A stretch of 64,000 nucleotides of DNA from Fibrivirga algicola (GTDB lineage Bacteria; Bacteroidota; Bacteroidia; Cytophagales; Spirosomataceae). Below, piece by piece: positions 1 to 9,326 of the stretch. Under the pieces are notes generated by a model. That model saw only the letters and a list, made by a program, of their open reading frames with translations, was not told the origin of the DNA and searched no databases. A program made the position numbers and the translations under genes. Each line of letters opens with the position of its first letter. Positions within the stretch are counted from its first letter, which is position 1. The stretch spans positions 1 to 64,000 of the forward strand of contig NZ_WAEL01000003.1 of assembly GCF_011742925.1 (NCBI RefSeq), written 5' to 3'.

Positions 1-381
1 TTTAATTTTTGTACTCTGCCGGGATGCTGACCCTGTGCCGTCCTCAGTAAAAGCGGCGATTTTGCTGTTGCTCCACCGCCGTTGTTCCTGATTGGGACTG
101 CAAAAGTAGGGCAACATTTGCCCCGTGTCAAGACCCTGTTGAAAGTTTTTTCATTGAATAGAGGCTGCAAAAGCCTAATTGACTGATAAACAGAGAAAAA
201 ACGACCGAAAAAAGTTTAAACTATTTATTCACGTCGCTTTTGGTAGTTAGAGTTACCTACAAAAATTGTACTTTAGCTAGTAACACCTGACAGGAAGTAT
301 CATTGAAACGGCCAGCCTACAGCTGTCCTTTATGTGGGCTAGACATTATATAACAAAAGAAAGTTAGCCCCCTTATTCATT
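1..381. other. Gene-free left edge upstream of sbcD
   Basis: No convincing coding frame is visible. The stretch is AT-rich from about 125 to 360 and probably carries the sbcD promoter, although I cannot point to a clean -7 box for that gene. The left third holds a leftward promoter (separate entry) whose gene lies beyond the window. The 100 bases downstream of that promoter contain no leftward ATG, so they would be an untranslated leader. Confidence 0.5.
101..131 (-). promoter_or_regulatory. Leftward Bacteroidota-type promoter
   Basis: Read on the minus strand, TACTTTTG (bases 108-101) matches the Bacteroidota -7 consensus TAnnTTTG. TTG at 131-129 is spaced 20 bases upstream, close to the usual -33 spacing. 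It would transcribe out of the window with a leader longer than 90 bases. This is the best two-element promoter match I found in the window. Confidence 0.5.
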
Positions 382-1635
382 ATGCGGATCTTACACACAG
401 CCGATTGGCATCTAGGCAAACGATTATACCGTTCCGACCTTCGCGAAGACCACACATTGTTTCTTAATTGGCTTATTGAGGAGGTGGAACGCCGTGAGAT
501 CGACGTATTGCTGATTTCTGGCGACATTTTCGATACAACCAACCCAAATGATGGGTCTATGCAGTTGTATTACCAATTCCTGACCCGATTGCTTCCGTTA
601 TCTGTCAGGATTGTCATTACGGGCGGCAACCATGATTCGGCTACCAAACTCAACGCTCCCAAAGAACTGCTCCGGCATCTCAACATCCATGTGGTAGGCT
701 GTACGAATGGGAACTGTCCCGATGAAGTGATCCGGTTTGCCAATGGCTCCTCTGACCTATTAGTAGCAGCAGTGCCTTATCTGCGCGATGCTGACCTGCG
801 TCAGTCTATTTCCGGACAAACCTATGAAGACCGGGTAGAGGCACTACGAATGGGCATCCGGAACCACTACGAGCGAATCGTGGATCATTGTCATAGCGAG
901 TATAGAGACGTACCCGTACTGGCGATGGGTCACCTCTATGTAAATGGAGCGTCGGTTTCGGAAAGCGAACGCGAGATTCACGCCGTAGGTGGTCAGGCGG
1001 CTTTTTCGAGCGAACACTTCCCCGAGGGCTTTACCTACGTAGCGCTTGGTCATATACATGTACCGCAACGGGTGGGCGGCAGCGAGGCAGTACGTTATTG
1101 TGGATCGCCTATTCCGTTAAGCTTCGCTGAGCGTGATAATGCGCATCAATTACTGCAGCTGACCGTAGAGAACGGGCAACTCGTGGCAATTGAGTCGGTA
1201 CCGGTACCGCAGGCCCGTCCGTTTCGGCATATAACCGGTACACTCGACGAGGTGCGGGAACGGCTAAACCAATTGGAGATGACGCACGCCTTGCCTGCCC
1301 TGGTGGAAGTACTGGTAGAAGAGGATGCCGAAAGTCTTAGCACGCGCATGCATTTCGACCAGTTGCAGCGCGACTATAAAGATGCTCCGTTTATCCTGAC
1401 CAAAACCCGGCTTCTGTTTCGGAATAAGCGGAAGAACCTGGAATCGTTGTTCGATGCCGATACCCATCTGGCCGACCTGACGTACCTGGATGTTTTTGCG
1501 CAACGGCTGGTGATGGCGCAGGTAGACGATACCCAGCGCGACCAGCTTATTGATACCTACCAACAACTTTATACAATGGTTACGGAGCAGACGGCTCCGC
1601 TACAGCATGAAAATTCGCCAAATCCGGTTTCGTAA
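382..1635 (+). CDS. sbcD: SbcD, nuclease subunit of the SbcCD complex
   Basis: This is the metallophosphoesterase subunit of SbcCD (bacterial Mre11), which opens hairpins and trims DNA ends together with SbcC. The phosphodiesterase motifs are in order: HTADWHLG at residues 5-12, SGDIFD near 46, GNHD near 81, and the late GHIH near 222. The length of 417 residues is normal. The C-terminal part after about 270 is the capping and SbcC-binding region. The start is an ATG directly before the canonical MRILHTADWH. The end overlaps sbcC by 29 bases, so the two are probably translated together. Confidence 0.95.
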   Translation: MRILHTADWHLGKRLYRSDLREDHTLFLNWLIEEVERREIDVLLISGDIFDTTNPNDGSMQLYYQFLTRLLPLSVRIVITGGNHDSATKLNAPKELLRHLNIHVVGCTNGNCPDEVIRFANGSSDLLVAAVPYLRDADLRQSISGQTYEDRVEALRMGIRNHYERIVDHCHSEYRDVPVLAMGHLYVNGASVSESEREIHAVGGQAAFSSEHFPEGFTYVALGHIHVPQRVGGSEAVRYCGSPIPLSFAERDNAHQLLQLTVENGQLVAIESVPVPQARPFRHITGTLDEVRERLNQLEMTHALPALVEVLVEEDAESLSTRMHFDQLQRDYKDAPFILTKTRLLFRNKRKNLESLFDADTHLADLTYLDVFAQRLVMAQVDDTQRDQLIDTYQQLYTMVTEQTAPLQHENSPNPVS

Positions 1636-4600
1636 TATCAATTCGTTTTATGGCGAACACGAGCCTATTCAATTTGCCAGCGGCCTCCTCGGCGACACCG
1701 GTCTTTTTGTGATCTCTGGCCCAACGGGCGCTGGCAAGTCGACGCTGCTCGATGTGATGACCCTTGCTTTGTTCAACCGGCTTCCCCGATTAAATGGGGC
1801 TATCTCGGGCACGGCTATTACTGACGATGGCCTGATAGTAAACCGGCAGGCGGCGGCAGAGCCTAATACGAGCGCTTATGCCGAAGTAGAATATGAAGTC
1901 GATGGCAACCGGTACCGGTCGCGCTGGTCGATTCGCAAAAACAGGAAGAATAACTGGAACAACTACGAAATGGAAGTTGCCCGACTGGCCGACGATAAGC
2001 CAGAGGGTATTCTGTTTCCTATTAAAGACCTCCGCGATTTTCCGAAGAAGAACGAAGAATTGATTGGCCTTTCGTATGAACAGTTCATTAAGTCGATTGT
2101 GCTGGCACAGGGCGCATTCGACCAGTTTCTGAAATCGAAGGCATCGGAACGGAGCAAGATGCTCGAGCAATTGACCGGTACGGAAATCTACCGGCAGTTG
2201 AGCCGCAAAGCCTACGAGCATACCAAGTACCTCGACGAACAGATTGATATTAAACGGGTGGGCATCGGCTCGATCAGGATGCTGAGTCCCGACCGGGTGA
2301 CCGAGCTGACCGATCAACTAGTGCTGGCCGATACCCAACTGGCCGAGGTAAAAGCGCAGATCAAGCTGTTTGAAGCCGAGAAGAAGTTTGTCGATGACGC
2401 CGAACGGGCCGAGAAGGTCTTGGCAAGATTAGCCGCAACCGGCGAAAAACTGGCCGAACGAACCGCTTCCTTTACCCCCGACCGCGACCGCCTGCTGCTG
2501 CACAACAAGGCCACGCCGCTGGCTGGCCTGCTTACCGAACTGGCCGGGGCCGAACGCGCTATACTGAAAGCACGCCAGGATCGGGCAACCGTAACAGCTG
2601 AATTAAACCGGCTGTCTGAACGGCTCAACAACCTGGTGGCCGAGGCAGTCGCGTTTGTGGGTACGCCAGGATTAACCTCAACTGCGGCCGGTGCAGCTAT
2701 CGACGCATTTCGGGAACGGCTAACCACCTTACAGAATCAGCTTACCGCCGAGCAAAACGCCGCTGCACCCCTGCTTCAGCGCATTCGGCAACAGGCAACC
2801 ACTGAACCGGAACTGCGTAGCAGTCCACTACATCAGCTTACGCTGGACAATGTGGCTAGTTCTCTGGTCGACCTGCAGGCAGACCGGGCAGGCGTGCAAA
2901 CACGGATTGACACCCTGTTGGAAACGTACCCGGACGTTACACCAGCTACCCTTCCCGAGCGTAGCCAGCAGGCTATTGACCGCGACAAGGTGCTGGGCAC
3001 TTTGATTCTGTTGGAAGAAGAACAACGCGACCGGATTCTTAAAGGGCAGAAGCTGGCCGAGCCGATTGAGGCATTGAAAAGCCAGATTGAATTGCTCCTG
3101 CCGTTGCTGGCCGCGGCCCGCGAGCGCGAGCGCAGTGCCGAAGAAACCGTCAACCAGCTCGACGCTGAACAACGTCGGTTAAGTGCCGAGGTGAACTTAA
3201 CGGAATTGCGCGAAGCTCTGGTCGATGGTGAACCTTGTCCGCTATGTGGCTCACCGGAGCACCCCTATGCCACCCACTACATCAATCAGCTGGGTACAGT
3301 AGCCGCCAGGCTACTGCTGGTGAAGGATGAGTTTCAGAAAGCCCGAACAACCACGAGGGGGCTGTCGGATAAGCTGATTGCGCAGGAGGCTCAACTAGCC
3401 GAGGCAGAACGTACCCAGCAAACCCTTCGCGATCAGTTTCGGGGAAAGCGTGATGAGATCAACGCACTGCGCGAAGCTAACCAACTGGCCGAAGACGCAG
3501 GGCCGGAATTGCTCAGGAGCGAACAACGGGAGTTAGCCACTACACAGGCCGACCTGAAAACGCTGCGTTCGCTTTGGGAGAAACAACGCACCATCGATCT
3601 CCTGATTCAGCAACTGACCGAATTGCAACAGCACCAACAAGCGATCAACTCCCTCACGCAGCAGAAACAGGCGCTCTATGCCAGTGATGACTGGCCGCAG
3701 CGGGCAGGTACGTTGCTGAAGAACCTCGCCGATGTGCAGAGCCGCATAGCCACACAGACCGGACTTCAGCAGAAGACGGAAGAGGATGAACAGGCAGCCC
3801 TAACCGACGAGCGGCGCATTAGTACAGCACTCGTGCCGCAACTGAAAAAACAGGGCTTCGATTCAGCCGACGTGGCCCGGCAACTGTTACTGGACGTACC
3901 CACTTCGCAGAAGCTTCAGAAACAACGCGACGAACTGGACCGCGATCGAATAGAGCTCGACCAAAGCATTGCCGACGAACAGAAACGGCTGGATGCCGCT
4001 CATAAGGCCCGCAAGACAGCGTTGACGCCCGATGAGGTAAAAGCCACGTTTGATACGGCCCGAAAGAAACACGAGAAACTGTTGACCGACTCTGGCTACG
4101 CACGTAGCGAACTAGACACAAACAAGAAAAGCGTGACGGCGCATCAGAAAGCCATTGCCGAGCTGGCGAGGATGGAGGCGGACGTGATGCCCTGGAAAGA
4201 GCTCACCAAACTGATTGGCAGTGCCAAAGGCGATTCATTCAGCAAGTTTGCCCAGAGCCTGACACTGGCCCAGTTGATTGGCCTGGCCAACCGGCGGCTG
4301 AAAAACCTGACGGATCGCTACCTGCTGCTGTCGCCCCGCGAAGAGCAGGACGAACTGTTTGTGGTGGATTTGTATCAGGGACAGGCCGAACGAACAATCA
4401 CCAGTCTGTCGGGCGGCGAAACGTTTACGCTTAGTTTGGCACTGGCGCTGGCCCTGTCTGATCTGGCGTCGCAGAACGTGCAGATCGATAGCCTGTTTAT
4501 CGACGAAGGGTTCGGGACACTGGACCCGGAATCGCTCGATACGGCGATTGTGATGCTGGAAAAGCTCCAGCAGGAAAGTCAGAAAACGATCGGCATCATC

Positions 4601-4693
4601 TCGCACCGGCACGAGATCAAGGAACGCATCACCGTTCAAATCCAGGTTGAACGGGGCATCGACGGGAATAGCCGGTGCTACGTAGTCAGCTAA
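1607..4693 (+). CDS. sbcC: SbcC, SMC-like ATPase of the SbcCD complex
   Basis: This is the Rad50-type ATPase partner of SbcD. Walker A GPTGAGKST lies at about residues 38-46. Long coiled-coil arms flank the zinc hook CPLCG near residue 543. The ABC signature LSGGE lies near 934, and Walker B with the D-loop (LFIDEGFGTLD) near 963. An in-frame TTG at 1550 extends the frame, but the ATG at 1607 gives the family-typical MKIRQIRFRNINSF start and lies inside sbcD, a common coupled arrangement. The protein has 1028 residues. The coding strand carries several copies of the ACGTACC word described separately. Confidence 0.95.
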   Translation: MKIRQIRFRNINSFYGEHEPIQFASGLLGDTGLFVISGPTGAGKSTLLDVMTLALFNRLPRLNGAISGTAITDDGLIVNRQAAAEPNTSAYAEVEYEVDGNRYRSRWSIRKNRKNNWNNYEMEVARLADDKPEGILFPIKDLRDFPKKNEELIGLSYEQFIKSIVLAQGAFDQFLKSKASERSKMLEQLTGTEIYRQLSRKAYEHTKYLDEQIDIKRVGIGSIRMLSPDRVTELTDQLVLADTQLAEVKAQIKLFEAEKKFVDDAERAEKVLARLAATGEKLAERTASFTPDRDRLLLHNKATPLAGLLTELAGAERAILKARQDRATVTAELNRLSERLNNLVAEAVAFVGTPGLTSTAAGAAIDAFRERLTTLQNQLTAEQNAAAPLLQRIRQQATTEPELRSSPLHQLTLDNVASSLVDLQADRAGVQTRIDTLLETYPDVTPATLPERSQQAIDRDKVLGTLILLEEEQRDRILKGQKLAEPIEALKSQIELLLPLLAAARERERSAEETVNQLDAEQRRLSAEVNLTELREALVDGEPCPLCGSPEHPYATHYINQLGTVAARLLLVKDEFQKARTTTRGLSDKLIAQEAQLAEAERTQQTLRDQFRGKRDEINALREANQLAEDAGPELLRSEQRELATTQADLKTLRSLWEKQRTIDLLIQQLTELQQHQQAINSLTQQKQALYASDDWPQRAGTLLKNLADVQSRIATQTGLQQKTEEDEQAALTDERRISTALVPQLKKQGFDSADVARQLLLDVPTSQKLQKQRDELDRDRIELDQSIADEQKRLDAAHKARKTALTPDEVKATFDTARKKHEKLLTDSGYARSELDTNKKSVTAHQKAIAELARMEADVMPWKELTKLIGSAKGDSFSKFAQSLTLAQLIGLANRRLKNLTDRYLLLSPREEQDELFVVDLYQGQAERTITSLSGGETFTLSLALALALSDLASQNVQIDSLFIDEGFGTLDPESLDTAIVMLEKLQQESQKTIGIISHRHEIKERITVQIQVERGIDGNSRCYVVS

Positions 4694-4697
4694 AAGG

Positions 4698-4768
4698 TTC
4701 TCCGTCTTCTGTTGCGCTGCATGCTACCGGTGGGTACGTTGCCTGGCAATGCGACAGAAGACGGAGAA
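4698..4768. terminator. Hairpin between convergent sbcC and fabI
   Basis: Arms of 18 bases (4698-4715 and 4751-4768) pair with one mismatch around a 35-base loop. The repeat starts 5 bases after the sbcC stop and ends just before the fabI stop, so it can serve both convergent genes. The loop contains one GGTACGT word. Confidence 0.65.
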
Positions 4769-4775
4769 CTTCGTT

Positions 4776-5582
4776 TTATCGTCCTTCCATTACTTCCATC
4801 GACACGCCGGTATTGACGAAGCCGCCGTCGTGGAAGAGGTTTTGCATGGTCACCATGCGGGTCAGGTCAGAGAACAGCGTGAGGCAATAGTCGGCGCACT
4901 GGTCGGCTGAGGCGTTGCCTAGTGGCGCCATTTTGTCGGCAAAATCATAGAATTTATCAAAGCCACCAATGCCCGATCCGGCGGTGGTGACGGTGGGCGA
5001 CTGTGACACGGTGTTCACCCGCACTTTCCGGTATTTACCGTAGTGATAACCGAAGCTACGGGCAATCGATTCGAGCATCGATTTTGCTTCGGCCATGTCG
5101 GTATAGAAGGGGAACGTACGCTGAGCGGCCATATACGTCAGGGCCACAACCGAACCCCACTCGCTGATGGCATCCTGCTTATAGGCCGTTTGCAACATCC
5201 GGTGCAATGACAGCGCCGAGATATCGATGCTCTGCTTGAACCATTCGTAGTTCAGGTCGGTGTAAGCGCGGCCTTTCCGGATGTTGGGGCTCATGCCGAT
5301 GCTGTGCAGCACGAAGTCAGCTTTTCCACCCAGAATTTCCTGCGATTGAGTAAAGAGTTTCTCCAGATCTTCGGTCGATGTAGCGTCAGCGGGGATGATT
5401 TCAGCGTTGCAGTGTTGGGCCAGCTCCTTGATAGCACCCATCCGCATGGCGATTGGCGCGTTGGTGAGCACAAACGTGGCACCTTCTTCGTGGGCTTTAA
5501 GCGCCACTTTCCAGGCGATTGATTTTTCGTCGAGGGCACCCGAAATGATGCCGCGCTTTCCGTTAAGGAGTCCGTAAGCCAT
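4776..5582 (-). CDS. fabI: Enoyl-[acyl-carrier-protein] reductase (NADH), FabI type
   Basis: FabI performs the last reduction of each fatty-acid elongation cycle, turning trans-2-enoyl-ACP into acyl-ACP with NADH. This is a short-chain dehydrogenase fold of 268 residues. The FabI-type nucleotide-binding start reads GIISGALDEKSIAW. The catalytic pair with six residues between, Tyr160 and Lys167, is in FYTDMAEAK. SPTVTTAGSGIGGF near residues 194-207 is the flexible substrate and triclosan loop region. The start ATG is unambiguous. A TACTTTTG box about 100 bases upstream is the likely promoter, which leaves a leader of roughly 95 bases. Confidence 0.93.
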   Translation of the reverse strand: MAYGLLNGKRGIISGALDEKSIAWKVALKAHEEGATFVLTNAPIAMRMGAIKELAQHCNAEIIPADATSTEDLEKLFTQSQEILGGKADFVLHSIGMSPNIRKGRAYTDLNYEWFKQSIDISALSLHRMLQTAYKQDAISEWGSVVALTYMAAQRTFPFYTDMAEAKSMLESIARSFGYHYGKYRKVRVNTVSQSPTVTTAGSGIGGFDKFYDFADKMAPLGNASADQCADYCLTLFSDLTRMVTMQNLFHDGGFVNTGVSMEVMEGR

Positions 5583-5682
5583 AAGTTAGAATAAAAAGAG
5601 TAGAATGAGAATGACCAATGAGGCGCCTAACAAACCGTACCGTCTGCTGATTATACTGTCGGCAGTAGCCATTCAGGGAGCG

Positions 5683-5690
5683 CAAAAGTA
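5683..5690 (-). promoter_or_regulatory. Candidate -7 box of fabI
   Basis: Minus-strand TACTTTTG matches TAnnTTTG exactly and is followed by C, as is common. It lies about 100 bases before the fabI ATG. I see no clear TTG at the -33 spacing, so this is a one-element match. Confidence 0.45.
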
Positions 5691-5711
5691 ACTTAATTCA
5701 GTATCTACAGG

Positions 5712-6617
5712 CTACCTCTGTTGGGTGCTGACCCCAAATTCTGTTTCCAGATACTGCCGGGCAATCTCTTCTTCCGCATCGTAAATGGTACGGTCGGATA
5801 GCGCCCGATGGCCATTATTTAGGGCATTAACCCAGCTGTGCCGGGCATATGGATCATAATCAAAATTCACGGGGTGTTGCCCACGCTGATTGACAGACCG
5901 AAACCAGTCGGTGTTGAGGTCTATGTAGCCAAACAAACAAAAGGGAAGTGCTTCACCTTCAGGCATAGTCATTGGACGGGCCACGTCGAGATTCACCATA
6001 CAGGCGTACTCATTGAGCCGACATTCGGGCAAAGGCCATCCTTTACCATCACTGATCATATTCCGGTAGTTGCCACCGCGCGGATCGCCGTGTTTCTGAT
6101 AAAGTGCTTCTACTTCAGCGGCCTCTGGGCGATATGTCTGATAGCGATCTCCATCACACAGTCCTTCTTTGTAAGCAGGGCAGTTCCAACATTGGCCTAC
6201 TTTACCAATACCAATGGCATCACCTATGTTTTCAAGGTATGCCTTTACTAGATCATCGGTATAAAGCACATCGTTATGCGTGACGAACAGGTATTTCTTA
6301 TCCGATTTCTCCCAAGCGTATTGGTATCGTACTGACTGCCGAAATGGGGGTATAGCCAACAGATGCCGCCGTTTATCGGTTCTCATGTTCCGATAACCAT
6401 AGTGAATCCAGGGACGGTAATAAATCGTTTTATAGGGCTTAAGTAATTCTCGGAGCGGCTCTAAATCGGTGTTGGCTGGCTGCTCACGCTCTTCAATAAA
6501 ATAAATCGTGTCGATCCACTGACCAGATTGTTTCAGTAACGAAAGCAGAGTGACAGCCGTTAAATACGGCTTTCCATAAACACTGATGGCTACATCAACG
6601 GACTTAGGTTGAAGCAT
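5712..6617 (-). CDS. Putative family 2-like glycosyltransferase
   Basis: A 301-residue soluble protein with no signal peptide. The start (VDVAISVYGKPYLTAVTLLSLL) resembles the nucleotide-sugar-binding beginning of GT-A glycosyltransferases. THNDVLYTDDLV near residue 115 could supply the DxD-like metal-binding turn. A C-x2-C-x7-C cluster (QCWNCPAYKEGLCDG, near 142-156) is unusual for the class and could bind a metal or form disulfides. I do not recognise a named family and infer the fold from these features. The gene stands alone between fabI and a hydrolase gene. It lacks the GGTACGT word that is frequent elsewhere in the window. Confidence 0.55.
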   Translation of the reverse strand: MLQPKSVDVAISVYGKPYLTAVTLLSLLKQSGQWIDTIYFIEEREQPANTDLEPLRELLKPYKTIYYRPWIHYGYRNMRTDKRRHLLAIPPFRQSVRYQYAWEKSDKKYLFVTHNDVLYTDDLVKAYLENIGDAIGIGKVGQCWNCPAYKEGLCDGDRYQTYRPEAAEVEALYQKHGDPRGGNYRNMISDGKGWPLPECRLNEYACMVNLDVARPMTMPEGEALPFCLFGYIDLNTDWFRSVNQRGQHPVNFDYDPYARHSWVNALNNGHRALSDRTIYDAEEEIARQYLETEFGVSTQQR

Positions 6618-6666
6618 TTTTGATTGAATTAATGAAGTAACAAAACTACACCAACTTAATTGACCA

Positions 6667-7674
6667 TCAACGTGCCCGACGCCGTACCAATCGTATGGTG
6701 TTGGTCAGGAACTGCTCGGTAGCCCGATACACGCCGTCGAGATCACCCGAGGTGAAGTGCGACGCAATCACGTGCTCGCCCGCTTTCGGGAAAGCTACCT
6801 TCTCCTTTTTATCGGCCAACGTACCCAGTTGCTCATACATCGTCAGCATGGCCGCTACCGACACGACTTTGTCCTGATGGTCTTCGTCTTTATAGTAATA
6901 GCCCATAAACAGGGGCTGCTTCACCTTCGCAAATTCGTCGGGCGTCATATACTCGTCCAGCATCGTTTGCAGCGTAATCAGGCCGTTGATATGGTACCTC
7001 GTTAGCCAGTACTGCGCGCGATCAGGTTTGTAGGTAGTCACCGTCACGTGTTCACCGTTTAGCACCTGCTTCATGATCTGCGCGCCCCAGGGCCTGGTCG
7101 CCAGTTTCAGCGCCGGATTGGCCACCTCAATACAGGGCGAGTACAGCACCAGTCCAGCAATTTCCGGGTGGCGTTGGGCCAGATAGAGCGTCAGCATTCC
7201 GCCCGCTGAAGTGCCGATTACCACAACCCGATCGCCCAGGGCTTTCCCGATGGCCAGCGCCCGCTCAGCCGATGCCTTGTACTTGTCGGGCGTGAGGCCT
7301 TTGAAGGCGTCGGGCGAGGTAAGGCCGTGTTCTTCGGGGCGGGCCAGATAGAGATTGCAGCCAAAGTGTTTCGCCAGCTTTTTATGAATCGGATCGCCCT
7401 CGGCCCAGGTTGCCCCAAAGCCGGGGATGTAGACCATACTGACGGGTGTCTTTACTTTCCGGGTACTATCGGCCCAAACAATGCGCGCTTCATTGTCGGG
7501 CTTCAACCCCGCCCGCTTTTCCGACTCGGCGATGGTTTGTTCGAGGGTAGCCAAATCAGTTACCGGCAATTCTGTCTGAGCAGGCCCGAGCGCAAATTGA
7601 TGCCGGGGACCGAGTGCATACCCCAATGCCAGCACCGCCAGTAGACCCGTTACCGATACTAAAATTCGTTTCAT
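6667..7674 (-). CDS. Secreted or membrane-anchored alpha/beta hydrolase
   Basis: The protein has 335 residues and opens with a hydrophobic segment (about residues 4-22) that acts as signal peptide or anchor, so it probably works in the periplasm. The nucleophile elbow GTSAGG places the catalytic serine at residue 156. VYIPGFGATW near 80 is the usual oxyanion-side strand and loop. A late Asp in the KDEDHQD stretch and a His in GEHVIASH are candidates for the rest of the triad. The substrate is not evident; esterase or lipase activity is the general expectation for this fold. Confidence 0.75.
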   Translation of the reverse strand: MKRILVSVTGLLAVLALGYALGPRHQFALGPAQTELPVTDLATLEQTIAESEKRAGLKPDNEARIVWADSTRKVKTPVSMVYIPGFGATWAEGDPIHKKLAKHFGCNLYLARPEEHGLTSPDAFKGLTPDKYKASAERALAIGKALGDRVVVIGTSAGGMLTLYLAQRHPEIAGLVLYSPCIEVANPALKLATRPWGAQIMKQVLNGEHVTVTTYKPDRAQYWLTRYHINGLITLQTMLDEYMTPDEFAKVKQPLFMGYYYKDEDHQDKVVSVAAMLTMYEQLGTLADKKEKVAFPKAGEHVIASHFTSGDLDGVYRATEQFLTNTIRLVRRRAR

Positions 7675-7799
7675 AGGATAGTGGGAATAGGCTGTAAAAT
7701 GAGCAGGTCAGGTTAATTTACACAAATTCGCTACTTCCTCTTTCGTTGTCATTCACCTTCCCGAAATCAGGCTCAATCAGCTTGATTTGCCTGCCCCCA

Positions 7800-9212
7800 T
7801 CAAAATTCGGGAATTTCCATGCGGATGCGCCAATCTTTCGGCAGGTAATTGTTAATGCGCGACCCGACACCTTTCATCCAGCCCAGTGGCAAGCCTTTGT
7901 AGCGAGCCAGTAGCCACCCTCTGGGTACGTCGGGTAATACCAGGTTTTCCTTTTTGAAATAGCGAAGGGCATCGTCCAGACTTAGCTCTACACCCGGCAG
8001 ATCGGTAGCCAGCTCGGTGCTTAACGCCAGGGCATGGGCAGGCATGAAATCGGTCCCTTTGAACACGCCAAGATCTAACCCGAAGCCCTTGTTGCGCAAA
8101 ACGGTATCAATCAGCACCAGTTCTTTTTCTATGCCCAGCGGAACCGCAATGACATCGCCATTGGGTTTTTCCCAGTACGAAAACGCATCCGGGTTTTTCA
8201 GGAACGGCCGCAACGTACCCAGTTGTTTGCGGTGCACCGGCCGGGCCGATTTGAAGCCCCGGTTTCGGGTGACGGGGGCCGTAGCGGCTGCTTTTCGACG
8301 GAACACGCTGATGAAGAAGCCCTCGCCACGTACCCGGTGCGGATAGCACTGGTACCCCACGGCATCGCCAACGGTACGGGTTTCAACACCCCAGTCAGCG
8401 GGCAGGTCGAGCGGGCGGTTCGTAAATCCGTTTTCGCTCAGGAAACGGATCATTTCCAGATTTTCGGCGTCATTGTAGGTACAGGTGCTGTAGATGAGCC
8501 AGCCACCATCGGCCACGAGCGGGGCTGCTGCCGATACAATACGTTTCTGCCGCAACGAACACATCTGGACGTGATCGGGCGACCATTCATTCACGGCGGC
8601 GGGGTCTTTACGGAACAGCCCCTCACCCGAGCAGGGCGCATCGATCATGACCAGATCAAAATAACCGGACAGGGGCGCAAACTCGTCAGGATCGTGGTGA
8701 CTGACGACGACATTGGCATAGCCCCATTTATCCATGTTCTCGCGCAGGATGGGTATCCGGGTACGTATCACTTCGTTGCACACCAGCAAATTTGGCTCAG
8801 GTAAAGCAGACGCCAGCAGGGTGCTTTTCCCGCCCGGCGCGGCACACAGATCAAGCGCTCGAACAGGAGGCTGACCAGCATAAGGCTTACGTTGCCCAAT
8901 TGTTTGCCGAACGGCCTCGGCCAGGAGCATCGATGAGGCTTCCTGTACATAATAAGCGCCCGCCTGAAATAGTGGATCGAGCGTAAACACAGGTCGTTCG
9001 GGTAAATAGTAAGCGCCATCGCACCAGGGTACAGGTGTAGCCTGCTCCACCATCGTGGGGCTGCTGGCTACGTCGAAACCGGGTTTACGCGGATTCAGGC
9101 GAATGCTTACAGGGGGCGACGTACTCAGTGCCGCTTCAAAAGCGGCAAATTCAGCACCGAGTTGCTGTTGCATCTGCTGCCGAAAGGCCTCAGGCAGTTG
9201 AGTAGGATTCAT
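7800..9212 (-). CDS. NOL1/NOP2/Sun-family RNA m5C methyltransferase (RsmF-like)
   Basis: SAM-dependent cytosine-5 methyltransferase acting on RNA, most likely rRNA. The 470-residue protein shows the SAM site DLCAAPGGKST (near 145-155), the motif IV cysteine in MIDAPCSGEG and the motif VI catalytic cysteine in STCTYNDAEN. A C-terminal RNA-binding region with RGWLLARYKGLPLGW follows, as in RsmF/YebU. The open frame runs 459 bases further upstream, but the ATG at 9212 gives the family start and sits 4 bases after a -7-like box. The gene is divergent from the KdsC-type gene and shares an inverted repeat with it. Confidence 0.85.
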   Translation of the reverse strand: MNPTQLPEAFRQQMQQQLGAEFAAFEAALSTSPPVSIRLNPRKPGFDVASSPTMVEQATPVPWCDGAYYLPERPVFTLDPLFQAGAYYVQEASSMLLAEAVRQTIGQRKPYAGQPPVRALDLCAAPGGKSTLLASALPEPNLLVCNEVIRTRIPILRENMDKWGYANVVVSHHDPDEFAPLSGYFDLVMIDAPCSGEGLFRKDPAAVNEWSPDHVQMCSLRQKRIVSAAAPLVADGGWLIYSTCTYNDAENLEMIRFLSENGFTNRPLDLPADWGVETRTVGDAVGYQCYPHRVRGEGFFISVFRRKAAATAPVTRNRGFKSARPVHRKQLGTLRPFLKNPDAFSYWEKPNGDVIAVPLGIEKELVLIDTVLRNKGFGLDLGVFKGTDFMPAHALALSTELATDLPGVELSLDDALRYFKKENLVLPDVPRGWLLARYKGLPLGWMKGVGSRINNYLPKDWRIRMEIPEF

Positions 9213-9216
9213 ACTG

Positions 9217-9224
9217 TAAAGGTA
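9217..9224 (-). promoter_or_regulatory. Candidate -7 box of the RNA methyltransferase gene
   Basis: Minus-strand TACCTTTA differs from TAnnTTTG only in the last base. It ends 4 bases before the ATG at 9212, mirroring exactly the box in front of the divergent gene. If used, the transcript would be leaderless or nearly so. Confidence 0.35.
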
Positions 9225-9321
9225 CAGGTGAGTTTGTGGTTTACTGTTGCTCCACAATTTGACAATTCCGGCAGCGCCGCAGTAGACCACAACGTCAAAC
9301 CACAAACCTACCTGTACCTTT
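9218..9321. repeat. Inverted repeat spanning two divergent starts
   Basis: Arms 9218-9242 and 9297-9321 pair at 23 of 25 positions. Each arm contains the -7-like box TACCTTT of the gene reading away from it, so the repeat fills the divergent promoter region. The right side also includes CAACGTCAAACCACAAA at 9290-9306, which recurs in the mdh-pgk region gap at 57.1 kb. Confidence 0.7.
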
Positions 9322-9322
9322 G
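9315..9322 (+). promoter_or_regulatory. Candidate -7 box of the KdsC-type gene
   Basis: TACCTTTG matches TAnnTTTG exactly and is followed by four bases and then the ATG at 9327. Bacteroidota transcripts usually start a few bases after this box, so transcription would begin at or next to the start codon. No clear -33 TTG is visible. Confidence 0.45.
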
Positions 9323-9326
9323 CGGT

